Assembly: GCA_025453505.1 (NCBI GenBank) | Contig: JALOQG010000058.1 | Location: 1 to 10,342, forward strand | DNA: 10,342 nt | Reading direction: 5' to 3' | DNA from: Myxococcota bacterium | GTDB lineage: Bacteria; Myxococcota_A; UBA9160; PR03 | In this document: positions 8,032 to 10,342 of the stretch, piece after piece | How positions within the stretch are numbered: the stretch's first letter is position 1 | How the letters are laid out: each line of letters begins with the position of its first letter | Program-made: the position numbers and the translations under genes | The notes under the pieces: model-generated | The model's database searches: none | Told to the model about the DNA's origin: nothing | Seen by the model: only the letters and a program-made list of their open reading frames with translations

Positions 8032-8787
8032 GTGGCGTCCTTCTACGGTGACGACCTCGCCCACATCCAGCACGACGGCTTCCGCGACTTCAGCGCGCGC
8101 GCCGCGCCCGCGCTGCTGAAGCTGCTGCACGGCGCCGGCCTCCGGCGCGGCACCGTCGTAGACCTCGGCTGCGGCGACGGCACCTGGCTGCGCGCGTTGA
8201 CGCGCGCCGGCCACGCGGCGATCGGCATCGAAGTCTCGCCCGCGCTCGTGAAGCACGCGCGCAGACAGGCACCGCGCGCGCGCATCCACGTCGGTTCGAT
8301 CTACACGACGCCGCTCCCGGCGTGCGACGCCGTCACCGCGCTCGGCGAAGTGCTCGGCTACCTGCCCGCTGCAGGCGAACGCAGCGCGCGCATCCCCGGC
8401 TTCGCAGCGTTCTTCCGCCGCGTCGCGCGTGCGCTCCGCCCCGGCGGCCTCTTCGCGTTCGACCTCGTCGTGCGCAGCGCGAAGCGCCCGCTGCACACGC
8501 GCAACTACCGCGAGGGCGAGGGCTGGGCCGTCCTCGCCGAATCGATCGAGGACGCGAAGCGCGGCCGGCTCACACGCGACATCACGATGTTCCGCCGCAT
8601 CGGCGCGAGCGACCGCTGGCGCCGATCGCACGAAGTACACCGCGTCCGCGTACCCGAGAAGACGGAGATCCTGCGCGCGCTGCGCGACGCGGGGTTCGTC
8701 GCGAAGGCTTCGAACGCCTACGGCCGCAACGCCGCGATGCTGCCCGGCCGCGCGGCGTTCTTCGCGCGCAAGCCGAAGCGCGGCTGA
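8032..8787 (+). CDS. Class I SAM-dependent methyltransferase
   Basis: A 251-residue Rossmann-fold methyltransferase starting at GTG 8032, supported by AGGAG (8019-8023) 8 bases ahead. Motif I is VVDLGCGDG (42-50), the SAM glycine loop. GIEVSP (65-70) supplies the acidic residue that normally binds the ribose hydroxyls. A later acidic/hydrophobic stretch CDAVTALGEVLGYL (98-111) matches the motif IV region, and RALRPGGLFAFDL (133-145) is the usual post-IV strand. The N-terminal text FYGDDLAHIQHDGFRDF is typical of a widespread group annotated only as class I methyltransferases with unknown acceptors. A TATCCT box at 7995-8000 could be a -10, but no convincing -35 is seen. The glycosyltransferase begins 19 bases after the stop on the same strand, so the pair is probably co-transcribed and may modify one compound. 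Confidence 0.87.
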   Translation: MASFYGDDLAHIQHDGFRDFSARAAPALLKLLHGAGLRRGTVVDLGCGDGTWLRALTRAGHAAIGIEVSPALVKHARRQAPRARIHVGSIYTTPLPACDAVTALGEVLGYLPAAGERSARIPGFAAFFRRVARALRPGGLFAFDLVVRSAKRPLHTRNYREGEGWAVLAESIEDAKRGRLTRDITMFRRIGASDRWRRSHEVHRVRVPEKTEILRALRDAGFVAKASNAYGRNAAMLPGRAAFFARKPKRG

Positions 8788-8806
8788 AGCGGTCGCGCCG
8801 TTGCGC

Positions 8807-9955
8807 ATGCTCTTCGCGTTCGCGGGCGGCCGCGGCCACCTGGAACCGCTCGTCCCGCTCGCGCGCGCGGCGGAGGCGGCGGGTCATGCCGTCGCGTTCG
8901 CAGGCCGGCCGTGGATGGCGTCGCAGGTGGAGGCACTCGGCTTCGCGTCCTTCGCCGCGGGATCCGACGCGGGCCTCGTGCCCGCTGCGCGTCCGCTCGT
9001 CGCGGCCGACGTCGAAGCCGAGATGCGCGCGGTCGGCCCGGGCTTCGGCCGCCGCATCGCACGCGCGCGTGCGAAGGATCTGCTCCCGCTCTGCGAGACG
9101 TGGCGGCCGGATCTCGTCGTGTGCGAAGAACTCGACTACGGCGCGATGATCGCCGCCGAGCGACTCGCCATTCCGCACGCGACCGTCGTCGTCTGCGGAG
9201 CCGGCGGCTTCGTGCGGCCCGCGTACGTCGCGCCGTGCGTGGACGAAGTGCGCGCCGCGCACGGACTCCCGCCCGATCCCGAACTCGCGGCGCCGGGTCG
9301 TCATCGGGTGCTGACGCCGTTTCCAGCGAGCTATCGCGACCCGGCGTTCCCGCTGCCCGACGACGCACAAGCGTTTCGCACCTTCGCTTCCACCGCAGAC
9401 GCCGAGCGCGACACGCGCAGCGACGCGACGTCCGGCCGCACGCGCTGCGTGTACTTCACGCTCGGCACCGTCTTCCACGTCGAGTCGGGCGACCTGATGG
9501 AGCGCGTGCTCGAGGGATTGCGCGACGTCCCCGCGCAGATCGTCGTCTGCGTCGGTCGCGAACGCGATCCGAGCGCGTTCGGCCCGCAGCCCGCCCACGT
9601 GCGCATCGAGCGATTCGTCCCGCAGGCGCAGCTCCTCCCGCACTGCGACGCCGTCATATCGCACGGTGGATCGGGCTCGGTACTCGGCGCGCTCACCCAC
9701 GGCCTCCCGCTGGTGTTGCTCCCGATCGGCGCCGACCAGCCCCTGAACGCCGCGCGTTGCGAAGCAATCGGCGTCGGCCGCGTGCTCGACCCGCTGACCC
9801 TCACACCGGAGCACCTGCGCGAAACCGTGATCCGCGTGCTCGAAGATCCAGTCCACCGCAACGCCGCGCGGCAGGTGAAGAGCGAGATCGCCGCAATGCC
9901 GGACCCCGATCGCGCGGTGACATCGCTCGAGCGCGTCGCATCGGCAGCGCGCTGA
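8807..9955 (+). CDS. GT1-family (MGT/UGT-like) glycosyltransferase
   Basis: A 382-residue GT-B fold enzyme. ATG 8807 is chosen because it puts the first beta strand at the N-terminus (MLFAFAGGRGHLEPLVPLAR), as in the family; TTG 8801 is possible and no strong ribosome-binding site is visible. His11 in GRGHLEPL sits where the catalytic base of GT1 enzymes lies, and an acidic partner could be Glu107, Glu108 or Asp110 (CEELDYG). The C-terminal half holds the nucleotide-sugar site: FTLGT (~217-221), RFVPQAQLLPHCDAVISHGG (His286) and PIGADQPLNA, whose Asp310-Gln311 pair normally contacts the sugar. There is no signal peptide or membrane segment, so it is cytosolic or peripheral. Relatives glycosylate macrolides, flavonoids, sterols or other lipids with NDP-sugars; the acceptor here is unknown. 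It is likely in an operon with the methyltransferase; no polyketide or peptide synthase is in view. Confidence 0.88.
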   Translation: MLFAFAGGRGHLEPLVPLARAAEAAGHAVAFAGRPWMASQVEALGFASFAAGSDAGLVPAARPLVAADVEAEMRAVGPGFGRRIARARAKDLLPLCETWRPDLVVCEELDYGAMIAAERLAIPHATVVVCGAGGFVRPAYVAPCVDEVRAAHGLPPDPELAAPGRHRVLTPFPASYRDPAFPLPDDAQAFRTFASTADAERDTRSDATSGRTRCVYFTLGTVFHVESGDLMERVLEGLRDVPAQIVVCVGRERDPSAFGPQPAHVRIERFVPQAQLLPHCDAVISHGGSGSVLGALTHGLPLVLLPIGADQPLNAARCEAIGVGRVLDPLTLTPEHLRETVIRVLEDPVHRNAARQVKSEIAAMPDPDRAVTSLERVASAAR

Positions 9956-10016
9956 CGACCACCGCCGGATGCTGCGATCGCGCGGCGTGAAACCGGAGTC
10001 CCGAAGAGTCACGGAC

Positions 10017-10041
10017 CCGAGACGACACAACCGTGTCTCGG
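10017..10041 (+). terminator. Hairpin downstream of the glycosyltransferase
   Basis: CCGAGAC (10017-10023) and GTCTCGG (10035-10041) form a perfect 7-bp stem with an 11-base loop, 61 bases after the glycosyltransferase stop. An alternative fold pairs CCGAGA with TCTCGG and CAC with GTG around a smaller loop. No T-run follows, so termination would be Rho-dependent or absent. Confidence 0.4.
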
Positions 10042-10044
10042 CGT

Positions 10045-10134
10045 TCACGCCCCCTGCGAGAACTCCCCGGACCTCGGCAGCTGGCACGAGCCCTGCCACA
10101 CCCGCCCAACGAAGGCCTCACGCCGCTTCTGCAT
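10045..10134 (-). CDS. Possible 29-residue small ORF or gene remnant
   Basis: The reverse strand has an ATG at 10134 followed by 28 codons and a TGA: MQKRREAFVGRVWQGSCQLP, then RSGEFSQGA. The frame stays open upstream past the ATG. Third positions are mostly G or C, like the real genes here. The pattern F-x-x-V-W-x-x-x-C-x-L-P-x-x-G-E-F loosely resembles the N-terminus of Rieske-type ring-hydroxylating oxygenase alpha subunits, so it could be a broken fragment, but it is too short to assign. No ribosome-binding site is convincing. It may be chance. Confidence 0.15.
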   Translation of the reverse strand: MQKRREAFVGRVWQGSCQLPRSGEFSQGA

Positions 10135-10150
10135 CGCGAAGTCCGTGCTC

Positions 10151-10280
10151 GCTAGACAGCGAGATCCCGCAGCCTATCCCCTGTTTCCCGCTGGATAGGA
10201 AGCATCCCGACGCTTCCTTGCAGCACCCGCACATGCGTCATAGGCTGCGGGGTCTGCAGGTCATTAAGATGTTAGACAGC
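10151..10280. repeat. Near-identical 10-bp direct repeats flanking the structured element
   Basis: GCTAGACAGC (10151-10160) and GTTAGACAGC (10271-10280) agree at 9 of 10 bases, with TAGACAGC identical, exactly 120 bases apart. They bracket the inverted-repeat element at 10163-10254. This could be a target-site duplication, paired protein-binding sites, or chance. Confidence 0.35.
10163..10254. repeat. Structured inverted-repeat element with alternative pairings
   Basis: Arms 10163-10177 and 10240-10254 form a 15-bp helix (14 Watson-Crick pairs and one T10165/G10252 wobble). Inside, AGGAAGC (10197-10203) pairs with GCTTCCT (10212-10218), extended by GCTG (10190-10193) with CAGC (10221-10224). 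CCTATCC (10173-10179) can instead pair with GGATAGG (10193-10199), breaking both helices. A further hairpin, CTCGCT/AGCGAG with an AGAC loop (10148-10163), abuts the left arm. It could be a structured RNA or attenuator in front of the reading frame at 10269, or the folded end of a mobile element. I do not recognise it as a known RNA family. Confidence 0.55.
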
Positions 10281-10342
10281 AGAGCCGGAAGTTATCTTGG
10301 GGTCGGGAGAGCCGTTGCGTCTGGCCTGCTGTGTTCACGCGA
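10269..10342 (+). CDS. Possible start of a gene running off the right edge (acquired DNA, perhaps transposase)
   Basis: An ATG at 10269 opens 24 codons that continue past the edge, beginning MLDSRAGSYLGVGRAVASGL. AGG (10258-10260) lies 8 bases ahead; an in-frame ATG at 10233 is an alternative start. Codon use is unlike every other gene here: TTA, AGA twice, AGT, TAT, CTT, GTT, TCT, TGT and TCA occur in 24 codons. From 10171 to the edge GC is about 59% by hand count, clearly lower than the neighbouring genes. A short basic start with a folded leader would suit an insertion-sequence transposase, but the fragment is too small to identify. No stop codon is seen in this frame. Confidence 0.3.
   Translation, partial: MLDSRAGSYLGVGRAVASGLLCSR

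Noticed and set aside
8429..8806. Longer start for the glycosyltransferase within the methyltransferase
   Set aside because: The upstream stretch is an out-of-frame reading of the methyltransferase; the GT-B fold begins at 8807.
8582..10099. A 505-codon reverse-strand open frame over the methyltransferase and glycosyltransferase
   Set aside because: It is Arg/Ala/His-rich low-complexity translation opposite two clear enzymes, with no domain of its own.
10151..10280. Integron attC site, prompted by GTTAGAC at 10271-10277 fitting the GTTRRRY core
   Set aside because: No matching RYYYAAC core lies upstream on this strand, and the pairing does not follow the attC two-box layout.
9956..10342. 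tRNA, RNase P RNA, SRP RNA or tmRNA in the gene-poor right end
   Set aside because: No T-loop GTTCGAAT-type sequence, acceptor stem or other conserved core of these RNAs was found by eye.

Overview
The window is GC-rich DNA (third codon positions almost always G or C) carrying eight well-supported genes. Two of these encode a predicted lipoprotein and a protein with a CSLREA-type N-terminus, and another is a Hanks-type Ser/Thr kinase. This mix suggests a Gram-negative bacterium with a large GC-rich genome, such as a Myxococcota/Deltaproteobacteria-like or related uncultured lineage. That placement is an inference from composition and gene families only.

Left part (1-2909): the 5' end of a secreted CSLREA-domain protein runs leftward off the edge. 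A 164-bp divergent intergenic region separates it from a rightward 853-residue predicted lipoprotein hydrolase of the CocE/NonD (peptidase S15-like) class. That region holds a candidate promoter and a perfect dyad. A strong GC hairpin and then a good sigma-70-like promoter separate the hydrolase from the next unit.

Middle (3015-5852): a two-gene, probably co-transcribed unit. The first gene is a long acyl-CoA dehydrogenase with an extra N-terminal helical region, most like the (2S)-methylsuccinyl-CoA dehydrogenase type. The second is a beta-lactamase-fold serine hydrolase (family VIII esterase-like). The convergent intergenic region 5853-6063 holds a striking 141-bp inverted-repeat element with 26-bp arms, a nested hairpin and a T-run.

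Right-middle (6064-9955): a leftward membrane Ser/Thr kinase has a signal peptide, a Pro/Ala-rich outer region, one membrane segment and a C-terminal cytoplasmic kinase domain. It is divergent from a small three-segment membrane protein of unknown function. A class I methyltransferase and a GT1 (MGT/UGT-like) glycosyltransferase follow in tight tandem and may act on the same small molecule or lipid.

Right end (9956-10342): about 390 bases without an established gene. It starts with a terminator-like hairpin, then a cluster of overlapping inverted repeats with mutually exclusive pairings, flanked by near-identical 10-bp direct repeats. It ends with a start codon opening a frame that leaves the window. 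GC drops there and codon use changes (TTA, AGA, AGT, TAT), which suggests acquired DNA, possibly the left end of an insertion element. No single undescribed multi-gene system is evident. The best leads are the two structured intergenic elements, the inverted-topology kinase and the methylsuccinyl-CoA-dehydrogenase-like enzyme.
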